Shown here: in pieces, positions 1 through 6,535 of the stretch
How the letters are laid out: every line of letters starts with the position of its first letter
How positions within the stretch are numbered: the first letter of the stretch is position 1
DNA from: Chloroflexi bacterium UBA6077
GTDB lineage: Bacteria; Chloroflexota; UBA6077
Assembly (NCBI GenBank): GCA_002436065.1
Contig: DIXP01000098.1
Location: 1 to 64,000, forward strand
Direction: 5' to 3'
Length of the DNA: 64,000 bases
Translations under genes and position numbers: made by a program
Notes under the pieces: generated by a model
Databases searched by the model: none
Told to the model about the DNA's origin: nothing
Seen by the model: the letters and a program-made list of their open reading frames with translations, nothing else

Positions 1-56
1 ACCCCGATTTATTGAGAAGTTACCTAGTTGGGACGCTTAGGACGCTATGCCTAGAA

Positions 57-96
57 CTGCAAAACCTCTATCATCGGTTCGAATCCGATCGTCGCC
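57..96 (+). other. 3' half of a tRNA-Cys(GCA)-like gene, possible attachment-site remnant
   Basis: Positions 57-63 read as a 7-base anticodon loop CTGCAAA (anticodon GCA). They are followed by a plausible 3' anticodon strand, a perfect 5-bp T arm (73-77 with 85-89, loop TTCGAAT) and a 3' acceptor strand CGTCGCC at 90-96. The 5' half is missing: no D arm, no matching GGCGACG strand and no pairing 5' anticodon stem lies upstream. A 3' tRNA end that begins at the anticodon loop is the usual scar left by tRNA-targeting integrases. No integrase is visible in the window, so the integration history is inference. Confidence 0.5.
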
Positions 97-249
97 ATTT
101 CCATTCCCGACTGGAAGCGTGTCATGCTGATGAAAGACCGCTTCAGTAATGCCGGTCTTATCTTCTCGGGGCACCCTAACCTGTTCTCCTACCCCGACCG
201 TAGTCCAGAGGGAGACAACTGCTGTGCAGCGAGTCATGACGGAATCAGG

Positions 250-450
250 CTACAGCTCCGTGAGGGCAAGCAACGCGTCGAGCACCAGCTTCCTTGCCTG
301 GTTGATCGACTCCCTCTCGGCGGGATAGCCTACGTCCGCGCTCTGCTCTAGGAGGCCAATGGCATAGACCAGCCGACTCCTCACCGCTGAAAGCACAGCC
401 TCTTGGGCTATCTCCTTCTGAGCCTGTGCCGCGGCGTCGACGTGGATCAT
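250..450 (-). CDS. Small hypothetical protein (66 aa)
   Basis: A 66-codon minus-strand frame starting with ATG at 450. It has a reasonable ribosome site (GGAG six bases upstream) and an amphipathic, Ala/Leu-rich, probably all-helical composition. No family is recognised. The stretch around it (97-673) holds no other convincing gene. It could be a small island protein left of the CvpA gene or a chance frame. Confidence 0.3.
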   Translation of the reverse strand: MIHVDAAAQAQKEIAQEAVLSAVRSRLVYAIGLLEQSADVGYPAERESINQARKLVLDALLALTEL

Positions 451-673
451 GTAGGGCTCCGACTGTTCCGATCAGGGATCGGTTTTCTCCGCCGCCCTAG
501 GGTGCGTACCCTCTGGCGGCCTTCACCTGCTACAAGAAGCATGATCCGGGCCACTTCCATTACCGCCCCTGCAACGTAGTTGTGGCTCTTCTTCAGAGCG
601 ATGTACACTTACGCGGCGCCGCCAACCCCTCCAGAGGGCGATGGCGAGTTGATGGCATCCAGTTGGAGGACTG

Positions 674-1180
674 TTGGATTTCACCTGGTTGGACATCGTC
701 TTGGTTACGCTGATCGCGGTCGGTGCGATACGCGGCTTCATGCGAGGACTCATTCGGGAGGGAATGGCTTTTGGGGGGCTCGGTGTAGGCCTGGTCCTAG
801 CGTCCCAATGGTACTCCGAGGTGGCGGAGACGTTGCGCCCATTCGTGGGAGGAGGAGGCTTGCTGGATGGCCTATCCTACATGTTGGTCGTGCTCGCCGT
901 TCTTAGTGTGGCCACCCTGTTGACAGTCATCATCACGAGGGTGATCAGACTTCTGCTGGTCGGCTGGATCGATGGAGTGGGCGGACTGCTGTTCGGGGCG
1001 GCCCAGGGAGCCGTCTTGGCAACCATGTTGCTAGTATTAATGGTCAAGTATCCCTTGGCGGGGCTGGATTTGGCGGTGGGAGACTCGGGCTTAGCCGGTG
1101 TGCTCCTCGGAGCGGTGCCGGAGGTGCTGGACAGACTCCCTCCTGAGTTGGCGTCGGTGGCCGAGTTCTTCGGCCAGTAG
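674..1180 (+). CDS. CvpA family membrane protein
   Basis: A 168-residue protein with four hydrophobic segments and the N-terminal pattern of the CvpA (colicin V production) family: a hydrophobic start WLDIVLVTLIAVGAIRGFMR, Gly-rich turns and a Leu/Val-rich core. Family members are inner-membrane proteins linked to envelope homeostasis; the exact biochemical role is not settled. The TTG start at 674 is chosen because GGAGGA at 665-670 lies just upstream. An unrecognised 410-residue gene follows 71 bases later on the same strand and may be co-transcribed. Confidence 0.72.
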   Translation: MDFTWLDIVLVTLIAVGAIRGFMRGLIREGMAFGGLGVGLVLASQWYSEVAETLRPFVGGGGLLDGLSYMLVVLAVLSVATLLTVIITRVIRLLLVGWIDGVGGLLFGAAQGAVLATMLLVLMVKYPLAGLDLAVGDSGLAGVLLGAVPEVLDRLPPELASVAEFFGQ

Positions 1181-1251
1181 GCCTTCTTGCTGCCGTATGA
1201 TGCGAAGTCAGCGCCATCTGGGCGCTGGCTGGAGTTGCGGGAGAGACAGAG

Positions 1252-2484
1252 GTGAGTGACGAACTCGAAAGGCTGGAGACGGCTCTTCGATCCAATGAGC
1301 CCATGGAGAAGGACCATCTGGACAACCTGGTCGCCGATGTGGCCCGGCTTCCCGAAGAGGAGGCACGAATCCTCCTTGACAGACTGCGCACGGAATTGGG
1401 AGCGCGAGCGGTGCCTCTGTTGGAAGCCGTGGCCGTCTCAATGGGCGGCCGGATGGCCGTGGTCGCGACTCAGCAGTTGGGCAGGTTGCGCGACAGTTCG
1501 GCGGCGTCGGCCCTGCAGCGTGTCGCGGCCCAGACCGGTAGCGGGGAAGTGAGGAAGACGGCGAGGCGAGGATTGCACGCCCTGGCTAGCCTCAGCGTCC
1601 GTCCTGCGCGCGAGGAGACCGTAGCAGGAAAGAAGATCTCCCGCGATTCCCTGACGTTGGCGCTGGCCAGCCCCTTCGACGGTCTTGGCGACAGGGCGCT
1701 CTGGTTGGTATCCGACGATAGAGGTGATGTCGAGCTTCTCGGGCTGATCCTCAATGAGGAGAAGGGTATCGTGGATGCCTTCAGCGTGGAGATGGCTCGC
1801 TCCCGCTTCGATCGCGAGGCATCCAAGGTGCTGAACAACGACAAGCTGCCCTGGGTGGAGTTGCCGGTCGACTACTGCCGGCAACTGTTGGCCGAGGCGC
1901 ATCCCAGAAACGGAGCAACGAGCACGCCGCTGCCCCTCGAGTACATCGCCTGGAGAGACCGGATTGGGCGACCCGAGCGGGCCTACGAACGCCCCCTGGT
2001 GTACGAGGTCATTAACGCGGCGGAGGTGCGGTGGGATCCCCGCTACCTTGACCGCTCGGCCAACCTGCTGGGTTTGGAGCTGTTCCAGGCGTGGCTCCTG
2101 CAGCCCGAGCAGCTCGCGGAGTTCCTGCGGGAGAGGGAGGCTGCGAGAGAGAGCAGCCTACTGCTGGTGGGAGTCGATCCTGAGGTAAGGTATCGCATGA
2201 TAGTGGATAGGGCCATCCAAACCCTGTTCGACGCCACACGACGAGCACTGTACAAGAGGCGCCTGGAGGAGACGGCCTACCTACTCTGGAAGCTGGAGCG
2301 GTACGAGGCTGCGAAGACTGCTCTGGCCGCTGCGATGGGGCTGGAGCCGCCGGATCGCCCCTTGATGAACCATCCCTTCCTGCGCGCCTTAATGGAATGG
2401 AACCTGGAGGCTGTTGAGGCCATGGTGAGAGGGGAGCGGACCAAAGATATCAAGCAGGGGGTCAAACTCCACCTTCCGTATTAG
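1252..2484 (+). CDS. Hypothetical protein, 410 aa, HEAT-like helical N-terminus
   Basis: No family is recognised. Translation starts at GTG 1252 (purine-rich GAGAGACAGAG upstream). Residues about 1-130 are helical and Leu/Ala/Arg-rich, resembling short HEAT-type repeats, and end in a paired-helix pattern (QQLGRLRDSSAASALQRVAA). Residues about 130-300 look like a mixed domain. The C-terminal third (about residues 300-395) is again helical and TPR-like (ETAYLLWKLERYEAAKTALA). No signal peptide or membrane segment is seen, so a cytoplasmic scaffold-type protein is plausible. It lies between the CvpA gene and a convergent winged-helix gene. Codon use matches its neighbours. Confidence 0.72.
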   Translation: MSDELERLETALRSNEPMEKDHLDNLVADVARLPEEEARILLDRLRTELGARAVPLLEAVAVSMGGRMAVVATQQLGRLRDSSAASALQRVAAQTGSGEVRKTARRGLHALASLSVRPAREETVAGKKISRDSLTLALASPFDGLGDRALWLVSDDRGDVELLGLILNEEKGIVDAFSVEMARSRFDREASKVLNNDKLPWVELPVDYCRQLLAEAHPRNGATSTPLPLEYIAWRDRIGRPERAYERPLVYEVINAAEVRWDPRYLDRSANLLGLELFQAWLLQPEQLAEFLREREAARESSLLLVGVDPEVRYRMIVDRAIQTLFDATRRALYKRRLEETAYLLWKLERYEAAKTALAAAMGLEPPDRPLMNHPFLRALMEWNLEAVEAMVRGERTKDIKQGVKLHLPY

Positions 2485-2524
2485 CGCGGCGAACAGGTTT
2501 CTACGCCAACCCATTTCATGGAAC

Positions 2525-2962
2525 CTAAGCGTTGCGTGCCTTGAACCTGGCCAGGCTGGCCTTGGTGATGTGGTAGTTAAGAAGCAACCGAAAGCGGTTG
2601 CTGGTGCGGGCTGCCTCGCCTATTCGGAGCAAGACCGGCCTTCCGGGATCGTCGGCAGCCAGAGTGTAGGCGCCGTCTACATTACCGTTGCCGTTCCTGA
2701 GTATCCCTGTCCTCGCCAGACTCTTCATCGCCTCGGCGATCTGTCGAGCATCCTTCCCGAGCCGCTTGGCAAAGGTCCTCGGGGATTCGGATGCCGTCGG
2801 GTTCTCGGAGAAGTACTTCAGCACCTCCCACTTGGTATAGGAGGTCAGGTACTTCTCGATGAAGCCCAGCGTCTCCGCGTCAACGCTTTTGTTGACGGAG
2901 CTGTCGTCGCTCTGGCGGACGCTTCCCTCCCTCCTGTAGTAGCCGCGACGCACCATCACCAT
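2525..2962 (-). CDS. Winged-helix DNA-binding protein
   Basis: A protein of about 146 residues whose centre (LTSYTKWEVLKYFSENPTAS, then AKRLGKDARQIAEAMKSL and ARTGILRNGN) has the helix-turn-helix plus beta-wing order of winged-helix regulators. The recognition helix would be the DARQIAEAMKSL segment. The N-terminal ~30 residues are polar and probably disordered. ATG 2962 is chosen because GAGGTGA lies directly upstream; GTG 2968 and ATG 2956 are also possible. It is a single gene convergent with the 410-residue gene. A transcription-regulator role is inferred from fold pattern only, and the ligand and targets are unknown. Confidence 0.55.
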   Translation of the reverse strand: MVMVRRGYYRREGSVRQSDDSSVNKSVDAETLGFIEKYLTSYTKWEVLKYFSENPTASESPRTFAKRLGKDARQIAEAMKSLARTGILRNGNGNVDGAYTLAADDPGRPVLLRIGEAARTSNRFRLLLNYHITKASLARFKARNA

Positions 2963-3355
2963 ACTCACCTCATCCTAAGCTATTGCTTCGTGGCTGGTCA
3001 GAGCCGGAACTACCGCAGTCCCACAAAGGTCATACCCCTGCCGGGCCAAGTGGTGGGGAACCTGGCAGCTGTAACGCACCGGGCTTTCAAACCAAGCCAT
3101 CTGCAATTGTTGGGCCAACCCCGCCTGAAAAGGAGCCAACGAGTTCTCGGTCCACAGGGACAATACGACCCGTGCCTCCATACAGGGGAGAGAATTGAGC
3201 AAGCGAGCGTTTTCCAGCCGCACCACGGGCGAGGGTCAGATCGCGGCTGGAAGAGATCGGGGACGACGAAATCGAATAGATTCGCCTGATGCAATTGTAT
3301 CAGAATCCCAGCGCTCTGTACAGCTCTGTGGCGCCGAGGACGCGGCTAGCCGCTG
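2963..3355. other. Intergenic region between winged-helix gene and thiL
   Basis: About 390 bases with no convincing gene. A GTG-started 83-codon minus-strand frame (2975-3226) exists but has no ribosome site or recognisable motif. The right end carries the thiL promoter. Confidence 0.4.
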
Positions 3356-3364
3356 TGCTATAAT
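3356..3364 (+). promoter_or_regulatory. Extended -10 promoter of thiL
   Basis: TGC-TATAAT at 3356-3364, a perfect extended -10. No good -35 box precedes it, as expected for extended -10 promoters. Transcription would start near 3371, at or next to the ATG at 3372, so the mRNA may be leaderless. The 12-mer CTGTGCTATAAT recurs exactly upstream of the M50 gene on the minus strand. Confidence 0.6.
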
Positions 3365-3371
3365 GCGCCCC

Positions 3372-4445
3372 ATGAAGGTACGGGAAATCGGCGAGTTCGA
3401 ACTGATCGAGCGGATGGCTCAGGTCTATCGCGAAAAAGGCGCGGGTGCGAGGGAGTTCGCGGCCGCGCCTTCTCGTTTGACTGTGGGCATTGGCGACGAT
3501 GCTGCCGTTTGGGAGGATGTGGCCGGAAGGTACAGCATTGCCACGACCGATGCCATGGTAGAGGGCGTGCACTTCACCAAGACCACCACCAATTGGTACG
3601 ACCTCGGCTGGAAGGCGATGGCATCGAACGTCAGCGATATCGCCGGTATGGGCGGTATCCCCCTATATGCGCTTGCCGTCCTTGCGGCCACGGGCGACCA
3701 GGAAGTTGAGGCGGTCTTGGACCTATGCCGTGGGATGGCCGACGTCGCGGGCCTATTCGGTGCCGCCGTTGTAGGCGGTGACACGGTGTCCTCACCCCTG
3801 ACTATGGTAACCATCACCCTCATTGGGCAGACTGGAGCCTCTCTTCGAGCCGATGGATCGCTGCCACTTCTGAGCCGGTATTCGGCGCGTGCCGGCGACC
3901 TGATCGCCGTCACCGGCCGGCTTGGCTCGTCGGCCGGCGGACTGGAATTGTTGCTTCATGGGAAGCGACCCCTCTCCGATCGGTTCGCACCGTTGCTTGA
4001 AGCCCATCGACGCCCGATGCCGAGGGTGCGCGAGGGTCAATTGTTGGTGGAGGCAGGAGTAAGCTGTGGCATGGACCTCAGCGATGGCCTGGTAGGCGAC
4101 CTCACCCGGATCTGCCGGGCTGCCAGGGTCGCCGCAGTTGTGGACGTCGACGATCTGCCTCTGGATCCGCTGCTGTGCGAGGCGGTTGGTGAGCGGGCAA
4201 CCGATCTGGCGCTGAGCGGGGGAGAGGATTACGAGCTGTTGTGCACGGGACCAGCGGAGATCCTGGAGCGAGCCAGGCGGTTGCTGGATGCCAATGGGTC
4301 CACCCTGACGTTAGTTGGCAGGCTAGTCGGAGTGGATCAGGCTCAGGCGCCGATAACCCTGGTAGATGCAGCGGGAGACAGCTACCTGCCCCGACGATCG
4401 GGCTGGGAGCACTTCACGGCAGGTGGAGATGCAGCCAAGACTTGA
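3372..4445 (+). CDS. thiL: Thiamine-monophosphate kinase
   Basis: ThiL phosphorylates thiamin monophosphate to thiamin diphosphate with ATP in the cytoplasm. The 357-residue product shows the PurM/ThiL-fold motifs: GIGDDAAVW (Mg-ATP site), TTDAMVEGVHF, GGDTVSSP and GMDLSDGL. ATG 3372 is preferred over ATG 3363 because the -10 box overlaps the latter and family proteins begin close to the EIGEFELI segment seen here. The gene overlaps tsaE by 17 bases, so thiL, tsaE, tsaB and probably rimI form one transcript. Pairing of thiL with t6A genes is common in bacteria and does not imply a shared pathway. Confidence 0.92.
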   Translation: MKVREIGEFELIERMAQVYREKGAGAREFAAAPSRLTVGIGDDAAVWEDVAGRYSIATTDAMVEGVHFTKTTTNWYDLGWKAMASNVSDIAGMGGIPLYALAVLAATGDQEVEAVLDLCRGMADVAGLFGAAVVGGDTVSSPLTMVTITLIGQTGASLRADGSLPLLSRYSARAGDLIAVTGRLGSSAGGLELLLHGKRPLSDRFAPLLEAHRRPMPRVREGQLLVEAGVSCGMDLSDGLVGDLTRICRAARVAAVVDVDDLPLDPLLCEAVGERATDLALSGGEDYELLCTGPAEILERARRLLDANGSTLTLVGRLVGVDQAQAPITLVDAAGDSYLPRRSGWEHFTAGGDAAKT

Positions 4446-4932
4446 GCATCTTGGATTCGTCAGTCGTCGGGCGGAACATACTCGCGACTTCGGCTTCCTG
4501 CTGGGGCAGGCCGCGGAGCCTGGCGATCTCATCCTGTTGCGCGGCCCCTTCGGTGCTGGGAAGACGACCCTGGTGCAGGGTATCGGTGCCGGCCTGGGCA
4601 TCCAGAGGCATGTAACCAGTCCCTCATTCACCCTGATCAACGAGTACCAGGGCCGGCTACCAATGCATCACGTCGACCTGTTCCGCCTGAACGACTTGGA
4701 TTTGGAGATCGAGCAGGCGATCGAAAGCTGCGAGGGAGAGGCCGGCCTAACGGTCATCGAATGGCCTGACCTCCTCCCCGAGGACCTCAAGTCGGGGGCG
4801 CTGCGGATCGACCTGGAAGTGCTGGCCGACGAGGAACGAAGCCTCGTCGTGCACACCACCGGCAGCCGCTGGACATCCGATCAGCTCAGAGAGATGATGA
4901 TAGAGGCGCTGAGAGGAGAGATCTCGCGGTGA
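4429..4932 (+). CDS. tsaE: tRNA t6A biosynthesis ATPase TsaE
   Basis: TsaE is the ATPase of the TsaB-TsaD-TsaE complex that makes N6-threonylcarbamoyladenosine at position 37 of ANN-decoding tRNAs. The 167-residue product carries a Walker A loop GPFGAGKTT near residue 42, the family segment SPSFTLINEY, and the C-terminal EWPD motif (Trp and acidic pair) in VIEWPDLL. ATG 4429 is chosen for its AGGTGGAG ribosome site inside the thiL 3' end; an upstream in-frame ATG at 4366 would only add residues antiparallel to family starts. It overlaps tsaB by 4 bases. tsaD is not in this window. Confidence 0.92.
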   Translation: MQPRLEHLGFVSRRAEHTRDFGFLLGQAAEPGDLILLRGPFGAGKTTLVQGIGAGLGIQRHVTSPSFTLINEYQGRLPMHHVDLFRLNDLDLEIEQAIESCEGEAGLTVIEWPDLLPEDLKSGALRIDLEVLADEERSLVVHTTGSRWTSDQLREMMIEALRGEISR

Positions 4933-5582
4933 TCCTTGCACTCGATACATCCACCGCTATCGCGGGAGTAGCCCTGTACGACGAGGCGGTGTCCGGCGAG
5001 ATCACCTGGCGCTCTGGCCGGGGACACTCCGTGGAGTTGATGGCACAGCTCTCGGGATTGATGAAGCTTCGTAAGGTTGAGCCGTCCCACCTGGCCGCTG
5101 TGGCCGTGGCCATCGGACCCGGCTCCTTCACGGGAGTGCGAGTTGGGCTCTCCGCCGGGAAGGGCCTGTGCCTTGCCCTCGGGATACCGATGGTGGGGGT
5201 TTGTACCCTGGATATCCTGGCCGAGGCTCAAGCTGGCTCCTGCCTTCCCGTCAGACCGCTGCTGGATGCCGGCCGCAATCGCTTCGCCACGGCTTTGTAC
5301 CGTAGGGAGCGGGGAGAAATGCGCCGGGTCAGTCCCATCGAGGGCAAGACGCTCGGCGAGATCCTGGACGCTGTCACCCAGCCGACCCTGCTCTGCGGAG
5401 ACGTGAGCGAATCTGAGGTGAGGCGTCTCGCCGGCCCAGAGCGCGGGCTGGATGTAGCCAGCCCAGCGGCTTCCCTGCGAAGGGCAGGGTTTCTGGCCGA
5501 GATCGGATGGAGGCGGTTCCAGGGCGGGCAGGTTGAAGACCCTGCTCTGGTCGACGCTCTCTACTTGACCACGTCGGTGTAG
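4929..5582 (+). CDS. tsaB: tRNA t6A biosynthesis protein TsaB
   Basis: TsaB is the inactive ASKHA-fold partner that dimerises with TsaD in t6A synthesis. The 217-residue product begins ILALDTSTAIAGVALYD (phosphate-1 motif) and has AVAIGPGSFTGVRVGLSAGK, the TsaB/TsaD signature. Start GTG 4929 sits in the GTGA overlap with tsaE and has AGGAGA upstream. Length is normal. rimI follows 45 bases later. Confidence 0.92.
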   Translation: MILALDTSTAIAGVALYDEAVSGEITWRSGRGHSVELMAQLSGLMKLRKVEPSHLAAVAVAIGPGSFTGVRVGLSAGKGLCLALGIPMVGVCTLDILAEAQAGSCLPVRPLLDAGRNRFATALYRRERGEMRRVSPIEGKTLGEILDAVTQPTLLCGDVSESEVRRLAGPERGLDVASPAASLRRAGFLAEIGWRRFQGGQVEDPALVDALYLTTSV

Positions 5583-5627
5583 TTCCGACACAAGACAGAA
5601 GGCGGGGGCTTAGGGGAGGCGGTCCCA

Positions 5628-6428
5628 ATGGCGGGCTTGGGGTGTTCCCAGTACACGTCATTGCCCTTGTCAGAGACGACAGTGGAAGGAGGGCAACTAG
5701 CTATCCGAGCCGAAGAGCGGCAGCCCTTTGTGATTGAGCCCATGGAGATGGACGACATCCCCGCTGTGATGGCGGTGGAGCGGCAGTCTTTCACTATGCC
5801 GTGGCCTGGAAACGCCTACCGCCGCGAGTTGGCCGAGAACCGGCTCGCCCACTACGTCGTGGCACGCCGGACCTTTCCAGTGGCGAGGAGCGAGGAGGAT
5901 GTCTCGGGGGGCGACGCGTCGTCCACCGTGCCTTCCGAGCCGGGTGGCCTGCGGGGCCTGTGGAAGCGCATTGTCGGGGGACTGGGTGGCCCCGTGGAGT
6001 TGCCTGCACTGGAGGACGAGCGGTCGCGTCGGGTGGTTGGATACGCGGGAATATGGCTGATGGTGGATGAGGCCCACGTTACAACTATCGCCGTGGCACC
6101 GGCCTATCGTGGGCTGGGGGTAGGGGAGCTTCTGCTGCTGTCCCTGGTGGACATCTCGAGGAGCATAGGCGCCCAGTACCTAACCCTGGAGGTGAGGGTC
6201 AGCAATACCCAGGCCCAGAATCTCTATCGAAAGTACCTTTTCAAAGAGACGGGGGTCCGTCGGCGCTACTACAGCGACAACAACGAAGACGCCCTAATCA
6301 TGTGGTCCGACCCCCTCGAATCCCCGGGATTTCTAGCTACTGTCGAGGAGCACCGGCGGGCCTTGGCGGAACGGCTCCGATCCCCTCGTACCCTGGCCGA
6401 ACTCCGCTCGCGCGGAGCGCAGGCATAG
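5628..6428 (+). CDS. rimI: Ribosomal-protein-alanine N-acetyltransferase-like GNAT protein with an insertion
   Basis: A GNAT acetyltransferase: acetyl-CoA loop VAPAYRGLGVGELLL at about residues 156-170, strand-4 EVRVSN, and the C-terminal YRKYLF segment typical of RimI, which acetylates the N-terminus of ribosomal protein S18. Position after tsaB supports RimI. It is oddly long (266 residues against about 150). An N-terminal extension of ~35 residues precedes IEPMEMDDIPAV, and about residues 81-133 form a low-complexity Gly/Ser/Pro insert between the first helices and the VVGYAGIW strand. The start at 5628 is uncertain, and a later start near residue 37 would remove the extension. Substrate is inferred from context. 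Confidence 0.75.
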   Translation: MAGLGCSQYTSLPLSETTVEGGQLAIRAEERQPFVIEPMEMDDIPAVMAVERQSFTMPWPGNAYRRELAENRLAHYVVARRTFPVARSEEDVSGGDASSTVPSEPGGLRGLWKRIVGGLGGPVELPALEDERSRRVVGYAGIWLMVDEAHVTTIAVAPAYRGLGVGELLLLSLVDISRSIGAQYLTLEVRVSNTQAQNLYRKYLFKETGVRRRYYSDNNEDALIMWSDPLESPGFLATVEEHRRALAERLRSPRTLAELRSRGAQA

Positions 6429-6438
6429 GGAGCCGCTG

Positions 6439-6447
6439 TGGTACAAT
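6439..6447 (+). promoter_or_regulatory. Extended -10 promoter of polA
   Basis: TGG-TACAAT at 6439-6447, in the context GCTGTGGTACAAT, closely matching the thiL promoter. The predicted start near 6454 gives a leader of about 80 bases that contains the 28-base palindrome at 6460-6487. Confidence 0.5.
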
Positions 6448-6459
6448 TTCGTATACCCC

Positions 6460-6487
6460 GTAGGGGCGACCGGCCGGTCGCCCCTAC
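6460..6487. repeat. Perfect 28-base palindrome of the GTAGGGG/CCCCTAC hairpin family
   Basis: Fourteen bases beginning GTAGGGGCGACCGG are followed directly by their exact reverse complement. It lies in the polA leader between promoter and start codon. Related GTAGGG-edged hairpins occur at 14936-15047, 19359-19403, 30456-30481 and 30550-30664. Confidence 0.75.
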
Positions 6488-6535
6488 CTGTGACCCCAGA
6501 CGACCGGGCCCCCGGGTGATCCCAGAGGAGGAAGC

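Noticed and set aside
1..673. Prophage or integrative element end
   Set aside because: Only a tRNA 3' half and one small frame are visible; no integrase, excisionase or structural gene supports it within the window.
2975..3226. 83-codon minus-strand frame upstream of the winged-helix gene
   Set aside because: GTG start without ribosome site and no recognisable motif; kept only as an intergenic note.
2570..3289. 239-codon plus-strand open frame opposite the winged-helix gene
   Set aside because: It lies antisense to a frame with clear winged-helix pattern, has no ribosome site and no protein-like motif; long shadow frames are common at this GC content.
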